Shown one piece after another: positions 1-5,891 of a stretch of DNA of 7,316 nucleotides. Origin of the DNA: Gemmatimonadota bacterium (GTDB lineage: Bacteria > Gemmatimonadota > Gemmatimonadetes > Gemmatimonadales > GWC2-71-9); NCBI GenBank assembly GCA_003222235.1, contig QHVD01000315.1, forward strand, positions 1-7,316, in the 5' to 3' direction. The notes below the pieces were generated by a model that made no database searches, was not told the origin of the DNA, and saw only the letters and a list, made by a program, of their open reading frames with translations. Position 1 is the stretch's first letter; every line of letters starts with the position of its first letter. Made by a program: the position numbers and the translations under genes.

Positions 1-1
1 C

Positions 2-103
2 CCGCCACCACCACCGGGAGTCCCCGGTCCCGCCACCCTGATTCTCCTGGGGGCCGGCCTCCTCGCCCTGATCGCGGGAAGCCGACTGTTCCGCAGGCGC
101 TAG
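2..103 (+). CDS. C-terminal end of a protein with a PEP-CTERM-like sorting tail (5' partial)
   Basis: Only the last 33 codons are in the window, ending at TAG 101-103. They read as five prolines, then GVPGPATL, a hydrophobic helix (ILLGAGLLALIAG) and a basic end SRLFRRR. This order (VPxP-A-T-L motif, one transmembrane helix, arginine cluster at the extreme C-terminus) is the layout of PEP-CTERM sorting signals, which exosortases process in the inner membrane of Gram-negative bacteria that make exopolysaccharide. Here the central Glu of the usual PEP motif is Gly (PGP), so it is a variant. The proline stretch before it would be a linker. The function of the body of the protein cannot be told. 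It may be co-transcribed with the TPR gene that starts about 45 bases downstream. The reading frame is secure for the visible part; the exosortase interpretation is inference. Confidence 0.6.
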   Translation, partial: PPPPPGVPGPATLILLGAGLLALIAGSRLFRRR

Positions 104-148
104 CAGACCGTACTTCGTTTTTCGCAGCATCTCTCGTAAGCTTCACTC

Positions 149-1429
149 ATTCGAGCACTGGTCGCCGTCTCGCTGCTCTCCGGTCTCCTGGTTGCCACGC
201 TGGGCTATCCGGCCCTGGCCCAGAACCGACCTCCGGCCGCCCGCGGGCCAGAAGCGAATCGCGCACTGCTCCTGCAGGGTGAAGACCTGCTCCGGAATGG
301 TCAGGTCACACAGGCGGAAGGAAAATTCAGAGAGGTCCTGAAGCGCGACCCCAAGAACCTGGATGCCATGGTCTGGCTCGGCGACATCGCGCTGTCGCGA
401 AAGGATCTCGGGCTGGCCGAGAGCTATGCCCGGCAGGCGCAAATGATCGATGCCGGGCACCCAGCCTCTCACGCCCTCCTCGCGCTCGTCCACGAAGGTC
501 GCAACGATCCCGCCCGCGCGGAGGAAGAGCTCCGCACGGCCATCCGGCGCGAGCCCTCCTACATTCCGCCGTACTTGCTGCTGGCCCGCCGTTACCTCGC
601 CACCAACCGGGCGGACGACGCCATCGCGCAGTGTCAGGCAGCCCTCAGGTTTGCGCCCCAGCGCCCGGGAATCCGCGAGACCTTGCTCGTGGCCTATATC
701 CAGGCGGGGCGGATTCCCGAAGCCATCACTGAGACCAATGCTCTGATCAAGCAGCGGCCCAGGGATCCCGCGCTCCACAACACGCTGGGAGCGCTCTACG
801 GACGGAGTGGCGATCCATCGCGGGCGGCCCGTGAGTTCCACGACGCCCTCCGGCTCGATCCCAAGTTCAGCCCGGCCTACCTGAATCTCGGCGACAGCTA
901 TCTCGTGCGTAACGACCGCGCGAGGGCACTCCAGAGCTACCTGGAGGCGGGCCGGCTCACGCCCATGCTCGCGGAGGCGCACCGGCGGGCAGGCGATCTC
1001 TATCTCGCCGACAAGAGAATCGACGAGGCGCTGGCCGCGTATACGCGGGCGCTCATCGCCGATCCCAGGGCCGTGGGCGCCCTGACGAATCTCGCCCGCA
1101 TCTACACCGAGGAGCGTCGCGACCTCAAGCAGGCCGTGGAGCTGGCCCAGCGCGCCGAGAGCCTGGCGCCGCGGGACTGGTACGTGCAGGACGTGCTCGG
1201 CTGGAGCCTCCACGAATCCGGCAAGACCGCCGAAGCCGTGCCGCACCTGGAGGAAGCGAAACGGCTCGAGCCTCAGGCGGCACGAGCCCACTATCACCTC
1301 GGCATGGCCTACCTGAGACAAGGAATGAAAAGCGAGGCGGCGAGCGAGCTCCGGGCCGCTCTCTCCCTCGCTCCAAATCTGCCTCAGCGCGACGCCATCG
1401 AGAGGACCCTCGCCGACCTTTCGCACTGA
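149..1429 (+). CDS. Exported tetratricopeptide-repeat (TPR) protein, non-canonical or damaged start
   Basis: The first in-frame ATG is at 368, but the frame stays open from the TAA at 137-139 and the extra codons are clearly coding. They give a hydrophobic signal peptide (RALVAVSLLSGLLVATLGYPALA, then Q; predicted cleavage after ALA near residue 24) and a complete first TPR (ALLLQGEDLLRNGQVTQAE and following). I therefore place the start at ATT 149, giving 426 residues; no ATG, GTG or TTG lies between the TAA and 368 in this frame. ATT is a rare start, so CTG 158 or a sequence error in an original ATG are alternatives. Residues from about 37 to the end are back-to-back TPRs, roughly ten, with the usual A-x-x-x-L-x-x-A-x-x-L-x-P pattern. 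TPR arrays are protein-protein scaffolds; this one should act outside the cytoplasmic membrane. The partner is unknown. Some PEP-CTERM loci carry TPR proteins, but nothing specific links this one to PrsT. Confidence 0.85.
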   Translation: MRALVAVSLLSGLLVATLGYPALAQNRPPAARGPEANRALLLQGEDLLRNGQVTQAEGKFREVLKRDPKNLDAMVWLGDIALSRKDLGLAESYARQAQMIDAGHPASHALLALVHEGRNDPARAEEELRTAIRREPSYIPPYLLLARRYLATNRADDAIAQCQAALRFAPQRPGIRETLLVAYIQAGRIPEAITETNALIKQRPRDPALHNTLGALYGRSGDPSRAAREFHDALRLDPKFSPAYLNLGDSYLVRNDRARALQSYLEAGRLTPMLAEAHRRAGDLYLADKRIDEALAAYTRALIADPRAVGALTNLARIYTEERRDLKQAVELAQRAESLAPRDWYVQDVLGWSLHESGKTAEAVPHLEEAKRLEPQAARAHYHLGMAYLRQGMKSEAASELRAALSLAPNLPQRDAIERTLADLSH

Positions 1430-1447
1430 CGAAGCGTGGCCCGTGGC

Positions 1448-1467
1448 GTGGACAACTTTTTGTACAC
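1448..1467. promoter_or_regulatory. Interrupted palindrome, possible operator
   Basis: GTGGACAA, spacer CTTT, then TTGTACAC: two 8-base arms that are reverse complements at 7 of 8 positions. It lies 18 bases after the TPR gene stop and about 80 bases before the DUF1059 start, where a regulator site for the small gene could sit. It could also be a weak 3' hairpin of the TPR gene, although its T-run lies in the loop and right arm, not after the stem. No regulator family is assigned. Confidence 0.3.
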
Positions 1468-1549
1468 GCCGCCCTCGCGTCGCCGCATGTCACTGATTTC
1501 GCTGACCGATAGAGCATGGCTTGGCTCTTGCTCAAAGCTCAAGAGCAGG

Positions 1550-1741
1550 ATGACCAAGGAACTGCGGTGCGACGACGTCTTCTCGGGCTGTGCCTACGTG
1601 AGCGTGGGCTCGGACATCCGCGCGCTCATGGCCGAGTACATGGTGCACGTCCGCGACGTACATCGCGTGACGAGCCCGACGCCGGAGCTACGCATCCAGG
1701 CCATGGTCGCGGTTCGAGAGCGACAAGCCCACATGGATTGA
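1550..1741 (+). CDS. DUF1059-type small CCHH putative metal-binding protein
   Basis: A 63-residue protein beginning MTKELRCDDVFSGC. It matches the pattern I know for DUF1059 (PF06348, predicted small metal-binding proteins): K-x-L-R-C near the N-terminus, a second Cys seven residues later, a helix, then H-x4-H and a conserved TPEL segment before the end. The candidate ligands are C7, C14, H33 and H38. The frame is open further upstream (ATG 1487 and ATG 1436), but family members normally start two to four residues before the LRC motif, so ATG 1550 is chosen. The ribosome binding site is poor (AGAGCAGG touching the start). The family has no established biochemical role; metal binding is predicted only. 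It stands alone: 120 bases separate it from the TPR gene and nearly 600 bases of non-coding sequence follow. Confidence 0.8.
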   Translation: MTKELRCDDVFSGCAYVSVGSDIRALMAEYMVHVRDVHRVTSPTPELRIQAMVAVRERQAHMD

Positions 1742-1787
1742 GCGAGCAATTCAGCAGGCGATACGCGCTGGGTGCTAGCGATCAAGT

Positions 1788-1819
1788 TGCGACTCGTTCC
1801 AGATGCGACTCGTTTCAGA
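1788..1819. repeat. Two abutting 16-base direct repeats
   Basis: TGCGACTCGTTCCAGA (1788-1803) is followed directly by TGCGACTCGTTTCAGA (1804-1819), 15 of 16 identical. The core GCGACTC occurs a third time at 1905-1911. Tandem 16-base units in a non-coding stretch could be binding sites for a repeat-reading regulator, or a slippage duplication. The sequence shows the repeat; its role is not known. Confidence 0.7.
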
Positions 1820-1845
1820 GAGGTGGGCAAAAAGAGACCGCCGCA

Positions 1846-1887
1846 CCAAGGGAGTATCCCCTTGGGCGGCCCCTAGCCGGCGCTAGG
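1846..1887. repeat. Two adjacent short inverted repeats
   Basis: First hairpin: CCAAGGG (1846-1852), six-base loop, CCCTTGG (1859-1865). Second: CCTAGC (1872-1877), loop CGGC, GCTAGG (1882-1887). Both stems are perfect. Neither is followed by a T-run, so a classic intrinsic terminator is not supported. They lie about 100 bases after the DUF1059 stop and could form a 3'-end structure or part of a structured RNA. Confidence 0.5.
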
Positions 1888-1971
1888 CTCTGCTCTAAGC
1901 TTACGCGACTCTATGCTTCCTGCGAGCGATGCCCGCCAGACCCAGAAACCCCGCACCTAAGGAGGAAGAAC

Positions 1972-2049
1972 GTGCTGGGAAATGGAACTTTGCCCGGCCC
2001 GGGGCCGACAAACAAGGTTACACTCGGCGCCTCCTCGCACTTCCTCTAA
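1972..2049 (+). CDS. Possible 25-residue small ORF behind a perfect Shine-Dalgarno
   Basis: AAGGAGG (1959-1965) is a full match to the anti-Shine-Dalgarno sequence, and a GTG follows six bases later at 1972. The ORF reads VLGNGTLPGPGPTNKV and continues to TAA 2047-2049, 25 residues in all. No other gene near this point would use the site. The peptide has no recognisable domain, signal peptide or membrane helix, and its codon use looks no different from non-coding sequence. It could be a leader peptide or small protein, or the AAGGAGG may be chance. Confidence is low. Confidence 0.25.
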   Translation: MLGNGTLPGPGPTNKVTLGASSHFL

Positions 2050-2150
2050 TCACCTGACGGTTGGGAATGGCCTGGGAGCGTTCGGCAGGAGACTTCAGCG
2101 TGTCTCGAGGCCCGCACTGGGTAGAAGTGTCCCTTCAGACTGGAAACTGC

Positions 2151-2178
2151 ATCCCCCTCCCCTCCAGACGAGGGGGAT
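2151..2178. repeat. 9-bp perfect inverted repeat in the intergenic region
   Basis: ATCCCCCTC (2151-2159) and GAGGGGGAT (2170-2178) are exact reverse complements around a ten-base loop. The stem is GC-rich and stable, but no T-run follows on either strand, so it is not a typical intrinsic terminator. It lies about 145 bases before the start of the downstream TPR gene and could be a transcript-end structure or an operator. Confidence 0.55.
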
Positions 2179-2322
2179 CATCGCGGGATTGCGGCCCACA
2201 TTTGGTCGGTGGGTCTTACTTGACGGCTTGCTCGATAAGGCCGTAGGTTACTCCGTATCTGCTGACAAGGGACCCAGGGATCAAGGACCAGACTCTCGGG
2301 TTGTCAGACACCTGAGGCTTCC

Positions 2323-3252
2323 ATGCATGTGCGAGCAATCGTAGTTCTTATTCTCCTCCTGTCCGCTGCTCCCGCGCGGGCGCAGTGGAACGATGACGCG
2401 CAGAAGTGCGCCGAGACGCCGACCCCGGATCTGGCGCTGGCCCACTGCACGCGCGCCATCCAGTCCGGCGAGCTCTCCGAGCCGAGCCTGGCCGTCACCC
2501 TGAACAATCGCGGCAATGCCTACCAGAACAAGGGGGACTACGTTCGCGCCATTGCGGACTACGATCAGGCCATCAAGCTCAACTCCGATTCCGCGCTCAT
2601 CTTCAACAATCGCGGCAGCGCCCATCAGCACAAGGGCGACTACGAGCGCGCGATCCAGGACTACGAGCAGGCCATCCGCCTCGATCCGTCCTCGGCGCGG
2701 GCCTTCAACAATCGCGGGCGCGTCAACCACCTCAAGGAGGACTACGCCCAGGCCATCAAGGACTACGACGAGGCGATTGCGCTCGATCCGGACTACCAGC
2801 TCGCCTTCTACAATCGGGCCCTCGCCCGCTTCGACCAGGGGCTCTACATCGCATCGGTGCCCGACTTCGTGAGGGCGGTGCAGCTCGACTCCTCCAGCAC
2901 GTATCGGGTGCTCGGGCTCTACCTGGCCAAGGCCCGCGGGGGTGACGTCGATCGCGAGAGTCTCGCCGCGAACGCCGCGCAGCTCAATCTCACGCGCTGG
3001 CCCGGACCCGTCGTCGCGCTCTTCCTCGGCCAGATCACGCCCGAGGCCCTGGTGGCCGGCGCCCAGGATCCCGATCCCACCACGCAGCGGGAGCGGCAAT
3101 GCGAGGCCTATTTCTATGCCGGCGAGCACTTCCTGATCCAGGGGCAGCGGGCCCCCGCCGTGCAGATGTTCCAGTCGGCCGTGGCCACCGGCGTCACCAG
3201 TCTCTTCGAGCACTCGAGCGCGAAGGCGGAGCTCCGGCGTCTCGGCCCCTAG
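2323..3252 (+). CDS. Exported four-TPR protein with NlpI-like C-terminus
   Basis: 309 residues. A signal peptide MHVRAIVVLILLLSAAPARA is followed by Q21; there is no lipobox cysteine, so unlike E. coli NlpI this should be a soluble periplasmic protein. Residues 29-50 carry a C-x12-C pair (C29, C42, within HCTRAIQSG) seen in many rhizobial exported TPR proteins and possibly a disulfide. Four tandem 34-residue TPRs occupy about 55-190, with repeating NNRG, KGDY-RAI-DY and AI-LDP motifs. The end (EAYFYAGEHFLIQG, then A-Q-MF-SAVATGV, then FEHSSAKAELRRLG) resembles the NlpI C-terminal region as I recall it. NlpI is an adaptor for peptidoglycan endopeptidases and the Prc protease; a similar scaffold role is possible here but not shown. 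The start has a TGAGG five bases upstream. The ABC substrate-binding gene follows after ten bases, so the two may be co-transcribed. Confidence 0.88.
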   Translation: MHVRAIVVLILLLSAAPARAQWNDDAQKCAETPTPDLALAHCTRAIQSGELSEPSLAVTLNNRGNAYQNKGDYVRAIADYDQAIKLNSDSALIFNNRGSAHQHKGDYERAIQDYEQAIRLDPSSARAFNNRGRVNHLKEDYAQAIKDYDEAIALDPDYQLAFYNRALARFDQGLYIASVPDFVRAVQLDSSSTYRVLGLYLAKARGGDVDRESLAANAAQLNLTRWPGPVVALFLGQITPEALVAGAQDPDPTTQRERQCEAYFYAGEHFLIQGQRAPAVQMFQSAVATGVTSLFEHSSAKAELRRLGP

Positions 3253-3262
3253 CCGGCTCCGC

Positions 3263-4233
3263 ATGATCGTCACCCGCCTTCCGCGCGCCCGACGGCCGGT
3301 GGCGACGCGCTCGGCCCCTTTCGTCGCGCTCCTTGTCTTGTTCGCGGTCGCCCTCGTGGCCCCCGGGCCGAGCGCTCAGACGGCCGCTCCCGTCTTCCGG
3401 GTGGCCATTCTCGGCGCTGATCCCACGCAGGTCTGGGATGCCTTCGAACGGCGCCTCAGAGACCTCGGGTACGCGGAAGGGCGCAATCTCGTCCTCGAGC
3501 GCCGCTGGTCACAGGGCTATGCCGATCGGGTGCCGGGTCTCCTCGCCGACCTCATGAAGGTCAAGCCCGCGGTGCTGGTGACGGACACGTTCCTCCGCAC
3601 CGACCGTATCGACCCGGCGCAATGTGTGCCGCTCCTCGCCATCGGTGTCGCGGAGCCCTACGGCGCCTGTCCCATCTTCCCCGTGGCCCGAAGATCACTG
3701 ACGGCCTCCGCGAAGGAAGTCAGCACGACCCATCTGCAGCTGGCCCTGGCGGCCGTCCCCTCGGCCAGGCGCCTTCTCGTCCTGACGAATTCGAAGCTCG
3801 CATTCCTGGTCGACTACGCGAGGGAGCTCCAGGCCGCCGCGCAGCCGGGCGGGGTCGCCGTGGAGGTCTTCGACGTGAGCGGCGGATCGAGCCTGGCCGA
3901 GGTCACCGGGACGATCACCAGGCAAGCGCCCGACGTCCTCATCCTGGGACCCGCGTTCGACCAGCCGCAGGTGCGGAGACAGATCGTGGGCTATGCGGCG
4001 AGAGGTCGGATACCCGCGATCGGCTCGCACGTGGCCGATGGGGTGGTGGTCGCCGCAAACTACGATTGGGTCGACCTGGGCCGTCGTAGCTGCTGAAGGG
4101 CACCAGGCCCGCCGACCTTCCCGCCACGGCGCCGACGAAGTTCGAGGTGATCGTCGATCGGCGAGCCGCGAGGGCCGTGGGTCTCACGCTCCCGGCATCG
4201 CTGCTGTCGCGGGCGGATCAGGTCCTCGAGTAG
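3263..4233 (+). pseudogene. ABC-type substrate-binding protein (PF04392-like), frame broken near the 3' end
   Basis: The intact frame runs from ATG 3263 to TGA 4094-4096 (277 residues). It has a basic N-region and signal peptide ending PGPSAQ near residue 39 (GTG 3299 is an alternative start), then FRVAILGAD, the family hallmark F-RRLRDLGYAEGRNLVLERRW, and a second lobe with ANYDWVDLGRR. Family members then end with a helix, L-KG-PADLP, PTKFE, AA-ALGLT-P and a final RADEVIE-like tail. That tail is present but in another frame: LLKGTRPADLPATAPTKF and on to SLLSRADQVLE, read from CTG 4090 to TAG 4231-4233. About six or seven codons between GRR and LLKG are missing, and the lost length must be 3n+1. 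Restoring them would give roughly 330 residues, the usual size. Such proteins bind small solutes for ABC importers, but no permease or ATPase gene is visible. It could be a real pseudogene or an assembly error. Confidence 0.85.
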
Positions 4234-4276
4234 GAACGTTCCTGCTCGCGAGGACAGGGGGAATTACAGACTTCTA

Positions 4277-4299
4277 GGCGCGCGAATCTCGGGCGCGCC
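4277..4299. terminator. GC-rich hairpin between convergent genes, possible terminator
   Basis: GGCGCGC (4277-4283), nine-base loop, GCGCGCC (4293-4299): a perfect 7-bp stem. It sits between the end of the plus-strand substrate-binding gene and the end of the minus-strand repeat protein, eight bases beyond the latter's stop, where a shared terminator is expected. It lacks a T-run on both strands, so intrinsic termination is uncertain. Confidence 0.4.
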
Positions 4300-4307
4300 C
4301 GCGTCGC

Positions 4308-5798
4308 CTACCTCGGCCCGCGGGAGTCCCCGACGGGGTTGAGCCTCGACAGCGGCTGGGCTTGGGAGGTAAGGGGCCGCTGGCCGGTGTCAGCCGCCGG
4401 CTGCGGCTGGAGCTGCTGCGGCTGTTGCTGCGGCTGACCGGGCACGCTCAGCACCTGACCCGGATCGGCAGGCTGCGGCTGCCCAGGAATGCCCAGCTTC
4501 TGTCCGGGATCGGCGGGCTGCGGCTGTCCCGGCACGGTCAACACCTGGCCAGGATCACTCGGGACGGGCTGTCCGGGCACACTCAGCGCGCGCCCTGGAT
4601 CGGCGGGCTGCGGCTGCCCCGGCACGGTCAACACCTGGCCAGGGTCACTCGGTTGTGGCTGCCCGGGCACGTTGAGCGTGCGCCCCGGGTCTGCCGGCGG
4701 CGCGACATCGCCCTGAGGCTGCGGGGCCGAGGGGATCTTCACGGGCTGCTTGCCGTTCGGCACCACGACCCTGCCCTCTTCAGGCCCTTTCGGAACCTGC
4801 GGCGCGGTAGGTGCCAGAGCGGGAGCGGCCATTGGCGGCGGGGCTGGCGCGGCCACCGCCGGGGTGACCACGGGCGGCGCGACAGCCGCGACCGTGGGGA
4901 CCTTGAGGCCCGTCAGCTGGATCATCACTTCACCTTCCACCCGCTGCGACGACCAGCCCAGGCCGAAGCCCAGCGAGGCCGCCAGGCCGTAGGGGGACGC
5001 CGCGGCGGCGGCGTTCGGCACGACCGATCCGCCGCCAGAGCTACCGAAGCCGAATCCCTTCATCGTGTTCTTGGGTCGGATGATGAACTCGACCACGCCG
5101 AAGTTGGCGCCCTTTTCCATCGCGTGATACGCGGCCTCGCAGACGGCGGGAAGCCACGGCTTGTCGGCCCCTTCGACCGAGGAGATGCCCACGTAGTTGG
5201 ACATGTCGGTCGAGATGTCGATCTTGTCCCACGCGGCGTAGACCAGCTTGATCTCCTTGGCCTTCTCCCGATTGGCGCCGGTGTAGGTGTCCTTGTACCC
5301 GTACCCGCCCCGGCACTCCTTGGCCTGATCGTACGTCATGCTCGCGGGGCGAATGGGGCCGGCGCCGTTGATGAAGACATCCGGCTTGTACGGCTGGGAG
5401 AAGTTACCCGGAGCGCCGAGGACGCCGGGAATACCCGGGAGATTGACGTTGGTGATGCGACTGCTGCCGAACGTGATCGATGGCGAGGCAAACGACGTGG
5501 ATCCCGTATAGCCGACGTAACCCTCGCCCGCGCCGGCCGTTCCCGCCGCGCCGACACCACCACCCCCCTGGACGTTGATGCCGCCGATGTTGACGGAGGT
5601 GGCGCTCGAGGTACCGAGTGAGTTCTGGTTCGTGTTCTGGTTGACGTTTCCAGAGGTGCCGACGGCGGCTTGCCCGCTGGTGTTTCCCGTGTTCTGCACG
5701 GCGTTGATGACCGTGGTCGGGCTGTCAGCGAACACCGGGCAGACCATCAGCATCAGGATGGCCACGGTCGCCGCTGACTGCCACATCGTACGTATCAA
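4308..5798 (-). CDS. Exported Asn/Gln- and Pro-rich repeat protein of unknown function
   Basis: 496 residues, not a family I recognise. The start is TTG 5798 with GGAGAG close upstream; the next Met (codon 5) is too far from that site. Residues 1-24 are a signal peptide (WQSAATVAILMLMVCPVFA, cleavage before D25). Residues 25-60 are an Asn/Gln/Thr/Gly-rich segment with TTVINAVQNTGN, the motif shared with the neighbouring minus-strand protein. Residues 67-100 are glycine-rich (VNIGGINVQGGGG). Residues 150-300 look like a folded region, with C162 and C220, EKAKEIKLVYAAWDKID, AAYHAMEKGANFGVVEFII and a hydrophobic end GLGWSSQRVEGEVMIQLTG. Residues 300-367 are a Pro/Ala linker. Residues 368-457 are six 15-residue repeats, followed by a Gln/Pro-rich tail. 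It should act outside the cytoplasm; a surface, matrix or envelope-spanning role is inference. The Gly-rich gene ends 93 bases upstream on the same strand, suggesting one operon. Confidence 0.85.
   Translation of the reverse strand: MIRTMWQSAATVAILMLMVCPVFADSPTTVINAVQNTGNTSGQAAVGTSGNVNQNTNQNSLGTSSATSVNIGGINVQGGGGVGAAGTAGAGEGYVGYTGSTSFASPSITFGSSRITNVNLPGIPGVLGAPGNFSQPYKPDVFINGAGPIRPASMTYDQAKECRGGYGYKDTYTGANREKAKEIKLVYAAWDKIDISTDMSNYVGISSVEGADKPWLPAVCEAAYHAMEKGANFGVVEFIIRPKNTMKGFGFGSSGGGSVVPNAAAAASPYGLAASLGFGLGWSSQRVEGEVMIQLTGLKVPTVAAVAPPVVTPAVAAPAPPPMAAPALAPTAPQVPKGPEEGRVVVPNGKQPVKIPSAPQPQGDVAPPADPGRTLNVPGQPQPSDPGQVLTVPGQPQPADPGRALSVPGQPVPSDPGQVLTVPGQPQPADPGQKLGIPGQPQPADPGQVLSVPGQPQQQPQQLQPQPAADTGQRPLTSQAQPLSRLNPVGDSRGPR
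4428..4697 (-). repeat. Six tandem 45-bp (15-residue) coding repeats
   Basis: Residues 368-457 of the repeat protein are six ungapped copies of a 15-residue unit, consensus P-[AS]-D-P-G-[QR]-x-L-x-[VI]-P-G-Q-P-[QV]. Copies 2 and 4 are identical in protein. At the DNA level there is a 90-bp higher-order period: 4507-4562 and 4597-4652 differ at only two of 56 positions (T4527/C4617 and A4554/G4644), so a two-unit block was duplicated recently. The sequence is Pro-rich and probably extended, as in stalks or cell-wall-spanning linkers. Confidence 0.9.
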
Positions 5799-5801
5799 GA
5801 G

Positions 5802-5807
5802 CTCTCC
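5802..5807 (-). promoter_or_regulatory. Ribosome binding site that fixes the TTG start
   Basis: On the minus strand GGAGAG is followed by CTC and then TTG at 5798 (GGAG lies five bases before the start). This supports TTG 5798 over ATG 5786, which would be about 17 bases from GGAG. Confidence 0.6.
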
Positions 5808-5834
5808 GGAGTGTATGGCCCAACGGTGGATGAC

Positions 5835-5864
5835 CCTGGCGGTGAGCTCGCGCTCACCGCCAGG
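5835..5864 (-). other. Perfect 13-bp hairpin with a GCGA tetraloop between the two minus-strand genes
   Basis: Minus-strand RNA would read CCUGGCGGUGAGC, loop GCGA, GCUCACCGCCAGG, with all 13 pairs exact and a GNRA-type loop on this strand only (the plus-strand loop is UCGC). It lies 27 bases after the stop of the Gly-rich gene and about 27 bases before the ribosome binding site of the repeat gene. There is no T-run after it, so it is probably not a simple intrinsic terminator. A processing or stability element that sets the ratio of the two products, or a factor-assisted terminator, would fit. Confidence 0.75.
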
Positions 5865-5891
5865 ACCAGGAACACTACACCACCACTACAG

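Larger units (their letters stand above)
1742..2322. other. Intergenic region of about 580 bases with repeats and hairpins
   Basis: I see no convincing long gene here. Open frames exist on the plus strand (for example 1982-2344 and 2061-2246), but their translations look like no family and start without ribosome binding sites. The region holds a tandem direct repeat, two adjacent short hairpins, a 9-bp hairpin and one very small ORF behind a strong Shine-Dalgarno, each listed separately. A weak promoter candidate for the downstream TPR gene is TTGACG at 2220-2225 with TAGGTT 18 bases later (2244-2249); the -10 matches the consensus at only three of six bases. No tRNA-like T-loop or rRNA sequence was seen. 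Confidence 0.5.

Noticed and set aside
143..1426. Long minus-strand ORF (427 codons) opposite the first TPR gene
   Set aside because: It mirrors the plus-strand TPR frame. High GC keeps antisense frames open, the translation shows no domain, and the plus strand has an unmistakable TPR array with a signal peptide.
149..1429. PrsT, the TPR protein of PEP-CTERM loci
   Set aside because: A PEP-CTERM-like tail lies just upstream, but PrsT proteins as I know them are about twice this length, and no other exosortase-locus gene is in the window.
1516..2049. Plus-strand ORF (177 codons) overlapping the DUF1059 gene
   Set aside because: It overlaps the DUF1059 gene in another frame, is Arg/Pro-rich and shows no family features. 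Only its last 25 codons, behind a strong Shine-Dalgarno, are kept as a low-confidence small ORF.
2281..3273. Minus-strand ORF (330 codons) opposite the NlpI-like TPR gene
   Set aside because: Its internal repetition (VVLDGLGVVLLEV-type units) is only the reverse image of the TPR-coding repeats. The plus-strand product is a clear exported TPR protein.
4428..4697. CRISPR-like spaced repeats
   Set aside because: The 45-bp periodicity is continuous and in frame with a coding gene. There are no unique spacers between conserved palindromic repeats.
4362..5621. Plus-strand ORF (419 codons) opposite the repeat protein
   Set aside because: It is Arg/Gly/His/Leu-rich with no signal peptide or domain. 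The minus-strand frame has a signal peptide, a ribosome binding site and a regular 15-residue repeat.
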